Source of the DNA: Galeruca laticollis
Lineage: Eukaryota > Arthropoda > Insecta > Coleoptera > Chrysomelidae
Assembly (NCBI GenBank): GCA_963921935.1
Contig: OY998179.1
Location: forward strand, 25,603,114 to 25,667,113
Length of the DNA: 64,000 bases
Direction of reading: 5' to 3'
Within the stretch, counting starts at the first letter, position 1. The number at the start of each line of letters is the position of its first letter. Below are positions 1 through 9,942 of the stretch, in pieces. The notes under the pieces were generated by a model. It had not been told where the DNA came from. It did not search any database and was given only the letters and a program-made list of their open reading frames with translations. The position numbers and the translations under genes were made by a program.

Positions 1-2
1 TC

Positions 3-818
3 GACAGAGCTTTTTCCAAGTCGCTCAAGTCCTTCTACTATCAATACTGCAGAGAGTGGATGCAGAGTCACCCCGGAAGGAAACTGGGGAGACTCCAGTT
101 TGGTGAACTTTTAACGAAAAGCTGTAGCAAGTCCGCGACCGCTGGAAATGCTATATCCGGCTTCAGGGCCACTGGCATATTTCCCTGGAACCCCGATTCC
201 ATACCCGATCATTCTTACACAGTAACTGATCGAATAGTAAACAGCGAAACTAGGAAATACCATAGAACCCTCACACAGACACAAGTCAGGAACACTCAAC
301 AATCGAACGCTGAAGTAACACAAGAACTTAGACACCCAGTCATCATAATGGATGAGTCGATGCCATCCTGTAGCCATGCTGGTACAGAACCTCGATGTTC
401 AACTCCAGCGGAAGGGACATCTGTTCCAGATTTGACGCCTGGAAAGCTCTTAAATCAAATTAATCCCACACCTAAGTTAATTGTTTCTGCAAAAAAACGA
501 GCAAAGACAGTTGCTACCCTATTAACGTCTCCTGACTATATAGCGACTGTGAAAAACAAGTCCACAAAAAAATATGAACAGACTAAGAAGGACACCCCGA
601 AAACTAAAATTCGAAAACTAACAATTGGCCAAAAAAAGAAACGTTCGCCTTCGCCAAGTTCTGATGAGGAGGAGAATATTGAAGTTCAATATGAAGAGGA
701 AAGTGATGCCATTTCTGAGGTGGAGGAAAGTGAATGTGTAGGATGCGGAGAAAGTTATAACATCACAAAAAAAAGAAGATTGGTTGCAGTGCATAATTTA
801 CCAGAAGTGGTTTCATGA
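3..818 (+). CDS. pogo/jerky-type DDE transposase, C-terminal part (cut by window edge)
   Basis: The frame is open from base 3, before the first in-window ATG at 60, so the gene begins outside the window. Near the start it has the segment that follows the DDE catalytic core in pogo/Tigger/jerky-type (DDE_1) transposases: an FYYQYCREW block, then SGFRATGIFPWNPDSIP, a hallmark of the family. The rest is a low-complexity charged tail with lysine-rich and acidic stretches and a CVGCGESY cysteine pair near the end, as in many insect family members. These enzymes cut and paste pogo transposons at TA sites in the nucleus. No stop interrupts the visible part, so the copy may be fairly young. The catalytic aspartates lie upstream and cannot be judged. 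Confidence 0.75.
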   Translation, partial: DRAFSKSLKSFYYQYCREWMQSHPGRKLGRLQFGELLTKSCSKSATAGNAISGFRATGIFPWNPDSIPDHSYTVTDRIVNSETRKYHRTLTQTQVRNTQQSNAEVTQELRHPVIIMDESMPSCSHAGTEPRCSTPAEGTSVPDLTPGKLLNQINPTPKLIVSAKKRAKTVATLLTSPDYIATVKNKSTKKYEQTKKDTPKTKIRKLTIGQKKKRSPSPSSDEEENIEVQYEEESDAISEVEESECVGCGESYNITKKRRLVAVHNLPEVVS

Positions 819-1227
819 AAATTGCTGTTCCTATTTAAACACATACCAAAATTGTGGTAAAACTGCGTTTAAAAAGAAGCAAGACAGTTGTTAAGGATAT
901 TTTTTATATTTTGTTTTAATAAGTAGTGTGTTATTTTCATATTTTTATGTTTTATTAGCGTTTTTATGTTGTGGCCATCTATACCTTATTGCATTGGCCA
1001 ACTGACCCCACCGAACCGGGATAGATGGCCATATACAACTGATTTTTATAAATAATAATAAATAAAAAATAAAAGTGTTTTCAATGTATTTATTCACCAG
1101 TATGCTCGGATGATAGGTAAACAATGACAAAAAAATATTGTATGGAGCCTAACCCTCACCAAAAATTTACAGGCTCCTACTATGCAAAACGGTGGCCATC
1201 TCACCCGACTTTACCCTAATATTTTTC
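819..1227. other. 3' flank of the pogo-like gene with TGGCCATCT repeats
   Basis: No coding signal. The stretch has an inverted pair of an 11-base word, TGGCCATCTAT at 972-982 and its complement at 1021-1031, and a third TGGCCATCT at 1192-1200. These may be terminal or subterminal repeats of the neighbouring pogo-like element; the partner end is not in the window. Confidence 0.4.
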
Positions 1228-2340
1228 TCAAATCTTCTGGTACTTTAGGAGAGAAGCTACGAGAAACTTGTGGGTTATTTGGTAAAATATACCTTTGGTG
1301 ATTAGAATTAGCAGCATCGCTAGCATAATTTGATTCTTATTTTGTCCACCGCAGTTGTCACACCATACAATAAGTTTCCTTTTGTATGTCTGCAACTCGT
1401 TCATTATAAAAGCATAAAGACAACTTGTAATTTCATTTGAACCACGGCCACCGAAAGTTGCATTCCAAAGACAAATAAATCCTTTATTGGAATCTTCTAA
1501 GTGAATTCCCATATTAATGCAGGCCAACTGCCTACTATAGTACATTTCAGTATGTGTCAGACTTGGAATGTACATCTGCTGCTGCAAATCAAAGCTTATA
1601 ACACATACAGTTGAATCCGCCGCCATATTTTTTGTGCCGATTCAGCTTTGCGCTGATGTAATTCTAATTTTGGGCATCCTTCTCTTTACCTTCTGTACCT
1701 TGAATTTCTAGTTGTTTTGAATCGCAAACGGAACATGTATCTACTCGAGGTGCAACAAAAGACAAGTTGAAATGCGACAAAACACATCGTTGAACCACTG
1801 TCGAGACAGTGGCGGTTTTCTGCCAACTTCTGTACATTTCTCTAGAAAGCCTCTGTATAGCTTCGAAACATTCAAATTTGGTGATAAAAACTTTCTACCT
1901 GGGTTGTCGTTTCTGCTATAGTGATTTTCTCTAGCAGGAATAATAGATATGTAGTTCTTAATTTTATCCTTCCACCCAGAATTTTTCTTCGGACTCGTTT
2001 CTCCTCTCTCATCTTTAATATCAAGTTTGCCGGTAAATACTTTTTATGCGAGCAGTTGCACTCTTCGTGGTGTAATATTGAAAGTCTCACAGAAAGTATT
2101 TTTGCCACTTGAAACTCGGATGCTCCCGGTAATTGTAGAAGGTACCGAAAGGAATGTTGACGTCTGTTTTCTTCTCAATTGTTACAGGTTCCATACCTGC
2201 GACGTTTGACCAATGATGGGCGTATACACGATCTCAGAAAGCTTTGCTACTTGTTATCCTCGCCGATTTTCCAAAATTCTGCAATAAGACCTTTTCGACA
2301 AGCAACTGTATCTGAGTGACATGCAAATTGACATTTACAA
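1228..2340 (-). pseudogene. DUF7869-type protein remnant (probable mobile-element gene)
   Basis: Read on the minus strand, the segment runs through a Cys-rich start (CKCQFACHS) and an FWKIGED motif near 2300-2240, then a VAKILSVRLSIL block near 2108, a VDTCSVCD motif near 1740, and a final block with CDNCGGQNKN near 1360. That order matches the DUF7869 family, whose genes are multicopy in arthropods and behave like transposon genes; the conserved D/N-rich motif is thought to be nuclease-like. Function is not established. The frame is broken by several stops and shifts, between the 1872-2108 and 1228-1626 blocks for example, so this copy is dead. No terminal repeats were found. Assignment is by motif memory. 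Confidence 0.6.
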
Positions 2341-2342
2341 GT

Positions 2343-2440
2343 TGAAATTGACTGTCTCGACCCTTACTTCGTGGAATATGCTCATATTAGTGTTTTTAAA
2401 TGAAACTCAAGGTATCTAGTTAATTCCACAATATAATACT
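2343..2440. repeat. mosaic of two dispersed repeat fragments
   Basis: Bases 2343-2382 are identical over 40 bp to 29255-29294. The following stretch to about 2440 matches 51450-51500 with few differences. The join near 2382 lies between two unrelated repeats. This marks short insertions or template-switch products, not a gene. Confidence 0.6.
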
Positions 2441-2825
2441 AGTTATTGAAAATTCTAAAAAATTGACAATTGTTTCGATAAATCAATATCATCGTCAGAA
2501 TGACAGAAGTTACATTTCATTTTATGCCTACCTGATGTTTAGTAGTTATATTTGGCAAGACCAAGAAGTAACCTAACTTGTGATTGGCTTAATATATGTT
2601 TATAGAAAAAAGAAGAAGATGTGATATTACAAATATTGAAGCTTAGATATTATTAGCCCTATGGTGATATCCTGGATATCATTTTTCCAATTAAGATCAA
2701 TATAACTGTGCAATGATATAGAAAACCAGGAAAAATATATCTGCTGATCTTTACAATTATCACTTAAGAAGACAGTTTATTAGTGGAGAATTCCCTAGAT
2801 TTAACTGTTCATTGAAAACTTCATA
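2441..2825. other. noncoding, probable 3' end of the Penelope-like element
   Basis: No coding signal. It lies directly 3' of the minus-strand GIY-YIG fragment and holds an ATATCATCGTCAGAATGACAG stretch of the kind often seen near Penelope-like 3' ends, so it may be the untranslated tail. This is inference. Confidence 0.3.
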
Positions 2826-3146
2826 TTATTGGTTTCTTAAATGTCTTCTAATTTCCAGTTCTTCAAGGAAATCCAGTTCTTGTTTCTTTTCACAAATATG
2901 CAGTACTTCTAGTTTTGTGTTAAGTGTCAATGAATGATTGGTGTCAAGTAGATGTTTTGCGTAGTGGGATTTATCTGGTTGTTTTAATCTGTATGCTCGT
3001 AAGTGCTCACTGTATCGTATTTCAAAATTCCTAAGGGTCTGACCCAAATAGACAGCATTACATTCTGGACATTTGAGTTTATATATACCTGACCTAAATA
3101 TATTTTTTACAGATAATATGGCAATATGTTCATTTGAAATTCTCAA
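2826..3146 (-). pseudogene. Penelope-like retroelement, GIY-YIG endonuclease domain
   Basis: The 106-residue frame contains SGIYKLKCPECNAVYLGQT followed by an RYSEHL helix, the layout of the C-terminal GIY-YIG endonuclease of Penelope-like elements (GIY, two cysteines, YxGQT, then an R...H helix). This domain nicks target DNA to prime reverse transcription. The second YIG motif reads VYLG, a permitted variation. The ILSVKNIFRSG lead-in also fits. The reverse transcriptase that should precede it is absent upstream on this strand (3147 onward), so this is a truncated copy. Confidence 0.7.
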
Positions 3147-4721
3147 TTTAGAATTAAATAATATTAAACTAGTTGCAATTTTTATGGTACACTTTTTATA
3201 TTAATCTTTCTTCGAGTTAAGAGTCGATCTCGATTTTGTATTATTGCTAACTGTCAATCAGGATAATATTTATTGTTTTAAGATAACCCGATAAGAGGAG
3301 CATAAATATATTCGTACGCGTCGCCAGTCACCGCGCGCTGGTCTTATAATTTGATTTGTCTTTGCTATTTATACTCAGTCACTGCGATGATTCAAATCAC
3401 CGTTTATAATCACGGTGATTTAGGAATCACTGTCGCCGTTTTACCCGTATTTCCCAACACTAGTTTTATACGTAAGTTAAATTGAAAATTTCACATAATG
3501 TAGTAGGCGTCCAGATGTCCTAAATTGTTAACAACTTGAATATAAAATTAATGTTGAGTGTAACGGTTAGTAATTTAAAAGTACGCAATGCCTTAAAAAA
3601 TAGCAAGTCTTATGATATGTTAAACGTGTATTTTGAATGTTTTGTGATATAGAAATGTCAAACATATAAATGTACTACACTATAAAACTTCATGCAGGTC
3701 ATAGAGAGAGTATATAAGGTGACATTTGAGGATCTTTGCCAGACTTTGAAAATAGTATGGAGATTAAGGAATGGAAAGCATTGAGATTATGCTGATCATT
3801 AACAATATATTGCCATTAATTCTAGTTTCAAATGTTGAACATACAAAAACTATGTAGACTTGGATATATTAAAATTATCCCACGCATTCTAAATTGTTAA
3901 AATGTGTATTTTATGAACACTTTTGTCTGGTTTAAGTTGCATGTTAAAGCTTCCAGCTGGAATTTTTTCAAGTTATAAATACCATCTTATGAAGCTTAAT
4001 TTTATTAACAGACTTTACTCTTTGTATCCATAAATAAATATTAAATGCATAATTATGTCTATATTGTTGGATATAATTTTCACGTTCTAGCTCATATAAT
4101 ATTAAATTAACGATGCAACGAGTTGTTTGCAGCGACTGCTTAGTCGTTTTGTCATATTTGCACACAATTATTGTGAATATTCGCAGTCGATTTGTTATTG
4201 AAAGAACAGTTTTTTAATAATAATATATGCAAAATTTAACAGGGAGTCGGAATTATAAACACCAATTTGGCGTCTGAAGTTCAGTTTATACATCGAATAA
4301 AATAACATAAACCAAAATAACAAATAAAATAGAAAAGTTTATATTATAGGTAGGAATACGAAATTACATAAAATAATAAGAAATTTCACCAATTTTTAAG
4401 TGGTCTATCTCATTTTTTATGAAAATGGATGTGCAATCGTACGATTATTAAATATTTCATCTTGCAACCAAATCCTGAGGAAACTCAAGTAGACTATGAA
4501 CAGAAAGCGGCTGAATCTGAGAACACATTGTTGAAGAGACCCAAGAAGGTCGAAACCAGTCAGTGTACTATGACCTTCTCCTAGCGGTTGCGAATCACCA
4601 CAGATGTCTGTATCGACAAATAGGTCGATCATCGTCACGTTGTTCGAAGGGGATGTAATTCAATATTCTGCGTGGTATTAGCCAGGAAAGTAGCTGTTTT
4701 TCTCTTCGAAGAACGGTCAGG
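3147..4721. other. noncoding, AT-rich, with a short hairpin
   Basis: No gene is supported. Bases 3389-3429 form an imperfect inverted repeat whose core, AATCACCGT (3395-3403) and ACGGTGATT (3412-3420), is perfect with an 8-base loop. Frames at 3968-4165 and 4417-4638 show no recognisable domain. Confidence 0.4.
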
Positions 4722-5941
4722 CTCTTCTTCTTCTTTCGGTGCCGTGCCTGTCTTTAAGCGTGGGCTATCTCCATGACAATTTGGTTGAACTGTTCTCTAT
4801 CTGTCGCTACTCGGAATAGTTGTTCTACTCCCAGTCCGGTCCAGTTTCGAATATTTCGTAGCCACGACAGCTTTTTGTGACCTATCCATCTTCTGCCCTC
4901 AACCTTTCCCTGAATGATCAGCCGAGGGATGTGATATTTGTTTCCTCGCATTATATGACCGAAATAACTGACCTTTCTTATTCTTATGGTGTTCAGGAGT
5001 TCTCGATCCTTATACAGCTGTCTGAGTACCTCTTCATTACTGGTATGTGCAGTCCACGGGATCTTAAGGATTCTCCGATAGCACCACATCTCAAACGCTT
5101 CTATTTTATTCATGATGTCTTTAAGCGTCCATGTCTCACATCCGTACAAAAAAATGCTCCATACGTAACAGCGGAGTGTTCTTAACCGCGTCTGAACTGT
5201 GAGGTTTCTATTCGTGAGAATTGGTTTCATTTGCTGAATGCCCTACGTGCCATTTCAATCCTCGCTCTTACCTCTTCGTCGCACGTTATGTCATTGTTCA
5301 GCCAACTACCCAAATATTTGAAATGGGATACCAGTTCAATGTTGTGTCCGTTGATTGTAATCGGAATTGGTTCTATCTTTATTCTACCTGCAGTCATCCA
5401 TTTCGTTTTCTTGATGTTTATATTAATACCCCATCTTCGACCACCCACATGCACTCTATCCAGCAGGATTTGCAAGTCTTTCATGTTTTCTGCAATGATG
5501 GCAGTATCATCTGCGTACCTTACGTTGTTTATAATTTCGCCACCTATCTTTACTCCCTCTGTTCTGCCATATAAAGCCTCACGAAATATGTTTTCCGAAT
5601 AAAGGTTAAACAACAGGGGTGATAAAACACATCCCTGTCTTACTCCGCTTTTTATTGGTATTTCATCTGTAACGCTGTCATCTAGCCTGACTACTGCTGT
5701 TTGACTATGATACAGGTTTAACAAAAGGCGCATATCATGATGGTCTACGTTATATGATTTTAGACATTGGAAAAATTTTGTTTCTTTGACTCGATCGAAC
5801 GCTTTTTCGAAGTCAATAAAACAAATGTAGATATTTTTTTGAAACTCACAACTCTTTTGTAATAGTGTTCTCATGCAGAAAAGGGTTTCGCGTGTGCCTA
5901 GTCCGCTACGAAATCCAAATTGTTCTTTGCCAATATTGTGT
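4722..5941 (-). pseudogene. outer RTE-like retrotransposon, reverse transcriptase 3' half
   Basis: Minus-strand pol segment of an RTE-like non-LTR element. Reading down from 5941: GFRSGLGTRETLF, then FIDFEKAFDRV (RT motif A), SGVRQGCVLSPLLFNL (motif B), YADDTAIIAE (motif C with catalytic YADD) and the C-terminal CETWTLKD and WCYRRILKIPWT blocks typical of the clade. A 1-base change in an A-run near 5230 shifts the frame between the RT core (5874-5227) and the C-terminal region (5230-4754). The 3' end at about 4722-4736 is a GAA-type repeat tail on the element strand, typical of RTE. The frame continues in the fragment at 7510-8010 once the 5942-7499 insertion is removed. Confidence 0.8.
5932..5941. 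repeat. target-site duplication, left copy
   Basis: AATATTGTGT here equals 7500-7509. It lies inside the outer RTE-like coding sequence and brackets the plus-strand RTE-like insertion. Confidence 0.85.
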
Positions 5942-7478
5942 CAAAAATCCCTCCTTTGAAGAAACCCAAAAGGCCTTGAATAAGCTGAAAAATCACAAAG
6001 CGCCGGGTACGGACGAGATACCAGCAGAGCTTCTGAAATATGGGGGAGACGCACTACATCGCCAAATCCACCAGCTAATAACGCACATATGGTTAGAAGA
6101 AAGGATACCAGCACGATGGAAGGAAAACATAATAGTGCCCATCCACAAAAAAGGGGACAAAACAAGATGCGCGAATTATAGAGGAATCTCACTCCTAAAC
6201 ACGGCATATAAAACCCTCTCAAACATCATTCTTAGTAGACTAATCCCTTATGCTAAAAATGTCCTAGGCGAATATCAAGCCGGGTTTAGGGCAAACAGAT
6301 CAACAATAGATCAACTATTCACGCTGAGACAACTTCTAGAAAAGGGATGGGAGTATAACAGACCCATACACAATCTTTTCATAGACTTTCGACAGGCATA
6401 TGATAGCGTAGAAAGAAGCCAAGTATGGAATGCCATGGCGGATTTCTCAATACCAAAGAAACTCATTCGGATGACCAAAGTCTGTATGGAGGGTGGAATA
6501 TCTAAAGTACGTGTAAATAATAAACTGTCTGGCAGTTTTGAAATCAACAGTGGACTTAAACAGGGTGATGCGTTATCTCCACTACTTTTTAACCTTGTAT
6601 TAGAGAAAGCCATGAGGTCGGCCGAAATAAAAACAGAATTGCTATCGGTTCAAGGTCCCAAGCTGTTACTCGCATATGCAGATGACATAGATATCATTGG
6701 AGACTCCATCCTATCCACGAAAGACATTTTCAACAAGGTGGACAGAGCAACAAGTGAAGTAGGGCTGAAGATTAATGAAGAGAAGACGAAATATATGTGT
6801 ATAAATAGAACGACACGAAGAGACAGAATAGGACAAAATGTGACGATCAACACCCTTAATTTCGAAAGAGTACAACGTTCTAAGTATCTGGGGGCCGTAA
6901 TCACAGCGGACAACGATGTTACCGAAGAAATAAAAAACAGAATCCAATCTGCAAACCGCTGTCTATTTGCACTGAATAAGTTCATAAAATCAAAAAATAT
7001 CACAAGAAGTTCAAAGATCAAAATCTATAAATCCATCGTCAGACCTGTAATAACATACGGATGCGAAACGTGGACCATGACCTAAGCAAACGAAGAAAAG
7101 CTCAGACGCTTTGAACGGAAAATACTTAGAAAAATTTTCGGACCTCACCATGACATCACCACAAACCATTATAAGATCGGAACCAATATCGAATTAAAAG
7201 CACTCTACAACGACGCCGATATTGTCCAAGAAATTAAATCACAACGACTAAGATGGGCAGGCCACGTGCACAGACTGCATAACGAAAGACTCGTAAAACT
7301 GGTATGGGAGGAGATTCCCACAGGCAAAAGACCACTCGGACGTCCCAGAATGTGATGGAGAGATAACATCCAAGCAGATCTCCGGAAAATGAATATTCCA
7401 TTTGACCCTAGGTTGATGGAAGACCGAATAAACTGGAAAAAAGTTGTACAGTCAGCCAAGACCCACCCAGGGTTGTAG
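5942..7478 (+). pseudogene. reverse transcriptase of the inner RTE-like element
   Basis: A single frame runs from the 5' truncation to a stop at 7476-7478. In order: HKAPGTDEIPAELLKYGG, the WKENIIVPIHKKGD block, YRGISLLNTAYK, GFRANRSTIDQ, FIDFRQAYDSV (motif A), SGLKQGDALSPLLFNL (motif B), YADDIDIIG (motif C), YLGAVI, CETWTM, then the C-terminal LRWAGHVHRL and GRPRM segments. Two in-frame stops, TAA at 7083-7085 and TGA near 7353, break it. The endonuclease domain is missing. RT motifs are intact, so decay looks modest. Clade placement (RTE-like) rests on motif pattern and tail, not on a tree. Confidence 0.8.
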
Positions 7479-7499
7479 CGCTACGTGAAGAAGAAGAAG
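5942..7499 (+). mobile_element. inner RTE-like retrotransposon, 5'-truncated, nested
   Basis: Plus-strand non-LTR copy lacking the endonuclease and the start of the RT, bounded by the 10-bp duplication AATATTGTGT. It ends in the GAAGAAGAAGA tail expected of RTE-type elements. 5' truncation, 3' simple-repeat tail and target duplication are the standard marks of target-primed reverse transcription. It interrupts a different RTE-like family in the opposite orientation. Confidence 0.85.
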
Positions 7500-7509
7500 A
7501 ATATTGTGT
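7500..7509. repeat. target-site duplication, right copy
   Basis: Second copy of AATATTGTGT. Its first A may overlap the GAA tail of the inserted element. Confidence 0.85.
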
Positions 7510-8010
7510 TCACATTTGGCATAAATTCTATTGAGGAGTATCTTTAAGAGTATTTTTAAAGTGTGACTCATTCGGCTAATTAATCGGAAGTCATTGCACC
7601 TATTAGCTTTGTTGTTTTTAGGTAAGGCGATAAAGATCGATTTCTGCCAGTCGCTGGGAAGTTTCCCAGTTTGGTAGACCTGGTCGAAGAATGCCGTCAG
7701 AGCAGATATGCTTTCGTTATCAAGCAGTATTACCAGCTCAATAGGAATTTCATCGGGTCCTGGAGTTTTTCTTGCTTTTGATTGGTGTATTGCTTTTTGA
7801 ACTTCGGATTTGAGAATGCTTGGACCGTGCTCTGCCATATAATCATCCAGCAGATTTTCTATCGTTTCGCGGATCTTGTCCTCGAACAGTTGTTGGATAT
7901 ACTGTTTCCATTCCTTACACTGATATTCCTTTGTTAACAGCGCCTTTCCAGCATCGTTATGGAGCTCTGTTGTGTTTTTTCTTTTGTAAATGCCAGAATG
8001 ATCTTTTAGC
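7510..8010 (-). pseudogene. outer RTE-like retrotransposon, upstream part
   Basis: Minus-strand translation gives QLFEDKIRETIENLL, then KARKTPGPDEIPIEL, then DWQKSIFIALPK, NDFRLISRMSHTLK and NRIYAKCEHN, the start of an RTE-type reverse transcriptase. It ends exactly at the insertion boundary, and the next codons of the same frame lie at 5941 and below, so it is the 5' half of the same gene as 4722-5941. The 5' end fades near 8010, so the endonuclease is absent. The upstream part retains the APE-to-RT linker (KLKDHSGIYKRK). Confidence 0.75.
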
Positions 8011-8036
8011 TTTTTATGTAAGTTAAAGTTATAATT

Positions 8037-8420
8037 TTAATGGAAAACATCGAAAACTTGTTGCTGATGAGAATACGCAGTTTGATGTAATGCTCTCTGT
8101 TGCAGTAAATCCGAAATTGTCATTGCGCAAAAAAAGTCGTTGTTACAACAAAATGTAAGTGAAAATACAGTGGCAACAATATTAAAACTAAATAAATACA
8201 AACCATATAAACCAAAAATCGTGCACACATTAAAAGAAAGGGATTATAATAGGCGCTTTGATCTTTGCTCTCTCATCCAAGGAGAGTTAGAGGACCCTTT
8301 TTTACGAGGCATATTATTTTTTCCGATGAGGCGACATTTTCGTCAAATGGAACTGTCTCGTCACAACATTGTCGCTGGTGGTCTGAAGCCACTAAAACTG
8401 CATTTTAGCTTAGTTTCCCT
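8037..8420 (+). pseudogene. mariner-like transposase remnant (N-terminal half)
   Basis: Translation reads through a helix-turn-helix like stretch (VSENTVATILKLNKYKPYK), then IVHTLKERDYNRRFDLC, then a shifted catalytic start in which the sequence for FSDEATF lies one frame off. Block order matches the complete transposase at 9943-11013 (VSKTTVHKLLKLEKWHPYK, HELNEDDPDRRIQFC, FSDEATF), but the residues differ enough to be another subfamily. The downstream catalytic half is missing. Confidence 0.65.
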
Positions 8421-9052
8421 TCTTATTGTAGCTTACTGTTCCTAGCTTTTAGTACATTTCAATCAAGTTCAAACAAGTATGCTTGCTGTGATTATGTTTT
8501 CGAACTTTTATTTATCTTTAGGGGTCGGGGGGAGGGGTTCATCCACCTCTTGCCCAGCCCCCCCCCCCCTTGGTTAAAGCCACTGTAGTAGGTCATAAAT
8601 TACACATACCTATCTAGTATAGTGAAAATATCGACTCATTTGATGTATACTGTTCAATTATTTAAGAATAAAACATTCCGATTCCTATCTATTACGTTTA
8701 ATATCAATATAAAAGTATCTGTGTGGAAGAATTACATATAGAACAGTGGAAAATTTTTAAATATATTTATCATAGTAACAATGGATTACTGGAGAGTATA
8801 TTTAACCTCACAAATAAATGCGTTCTTTGCATTGATATTTAGTAAGATAAAACTAGAAAGATACTTACTACAATAATGGAATGCATTCTACTTTGTAATA
8901 ACTAAAGAACAAACAATGTTAATTTAAAAAAAATTCTCTCACAGATAAAATTGTGTTTGAATGAATAGAATTGAATCTTTTATTATGATCATAACTTAGA
9001 TTATTCTGGTAATTATCATTATTATTGGCCAATCATATTTAAATACACTGAC
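8421..9052. other. noncoding with a G-rich/C-run tract
   Basis: No gene seen. Bases 8521-8537 carry closely spaced G-runs and 8558-8569 a run of 12 C, the most GC-skewed spot in the window. The rest is AT-rich. Confidence 0.4.
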
Positions 9053-9158
9053 CTGGACAATGGATTCTTGAAGTTCCACGATGTCGCACTTGCAATCTCC
9101 CGTATGGTACACAGCTCTCACAACTATAGTCTGGATATTATCCTTTTTAACGGATTTT
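9053..9158 (-). CDS. possible single host exon, unidentified
   Basis: The 106-base segment is open in one minus-strand frame for 35 codons and includes VYHTGDCKCDIVELQESIVQ. It is followed on that strand by CAG|GTCAGT, a good splice donor, and preceded by a weak TTTTCGTCAAG acceptor. By hand count about 42 percent of its bases are G or C, visibly richer than its AT-rich flanks. I do not recognise the protein. It could be an exon of a host gene whose other exons lie beyond the window, an exonised repeat, or chance. Confidence 0.2.
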
Positions 9159-9303
9159 CTTGACGAAAATTATATACAGGTATTACCTTACTGCAATCTT
9201 TAGTAATTTATAGCTTTTATGTAGTCTTGTTTATCCAATTCTTATTTTTAATAAAGCTAAAACTCACTACGATATACCCGACCTTACCCTACATCCTTCT
9301 ATA

Positions 9304-9669
9304 CACTGTGTCCGTAAAGTATGGAACAAATTCATTTTTAGCTAAACAGACCATTTTATGAAATAATCCCGAAACACGTCGATTTTTGATTTTAATTTAC
9401 CGTATTTTAAAATTATAATCTAATATACAGGGTGAATTACTTTCGAGTAATGACGTCACCGTCATTTTTTTTAAATGGAACGCCCCCATTTTCTCTCAAT
9501 TTTCGGATTACTCTAGCTGAGCTGATTCCAAAAATGTATCACATGTTGATTCCAATTGGTACAGGGTGGACAAAAATACAATAGTTTTGTGTGTGCTCAT
9601 AAAGTAACGCCTAACATTCTTTATTAGTTAAATTAACAATATTATCAAAAATACTTATTATCTAGTGGC
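9304..9669. repeat. left terminal inverted repeat
   Basis: Reverse complement of 11039-11403 with few mismatches. It contains two ACAGGGTG words, near 9428 and 9563, a motif common at ends of arthropod MITEs. Confidence 0.9.
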
Positions 9670-9942
9670 AATTGGTTTAATTATAACACCCTGTAGTTTG
9701 TTACATTTTTAGATTAATAAAAATGAGCTGTTTCCAAACATGTTTGGTACTTGTGGTCTAGCAAACAGAATATGAAAGAAATTATTTCTTATCAATTTTA
9801 AAAAAAACATAGTCGTCTAGTTTTTTGTGAAATGTCATTATTTGTTTACTAATTTATAGATGTTCAGTGACAGTTTAGTACTACAATATTTTTGGTATTC
9901 GTGAATGTTTTAATTATTGCTTAGATTTAATTTGAATTAGAA

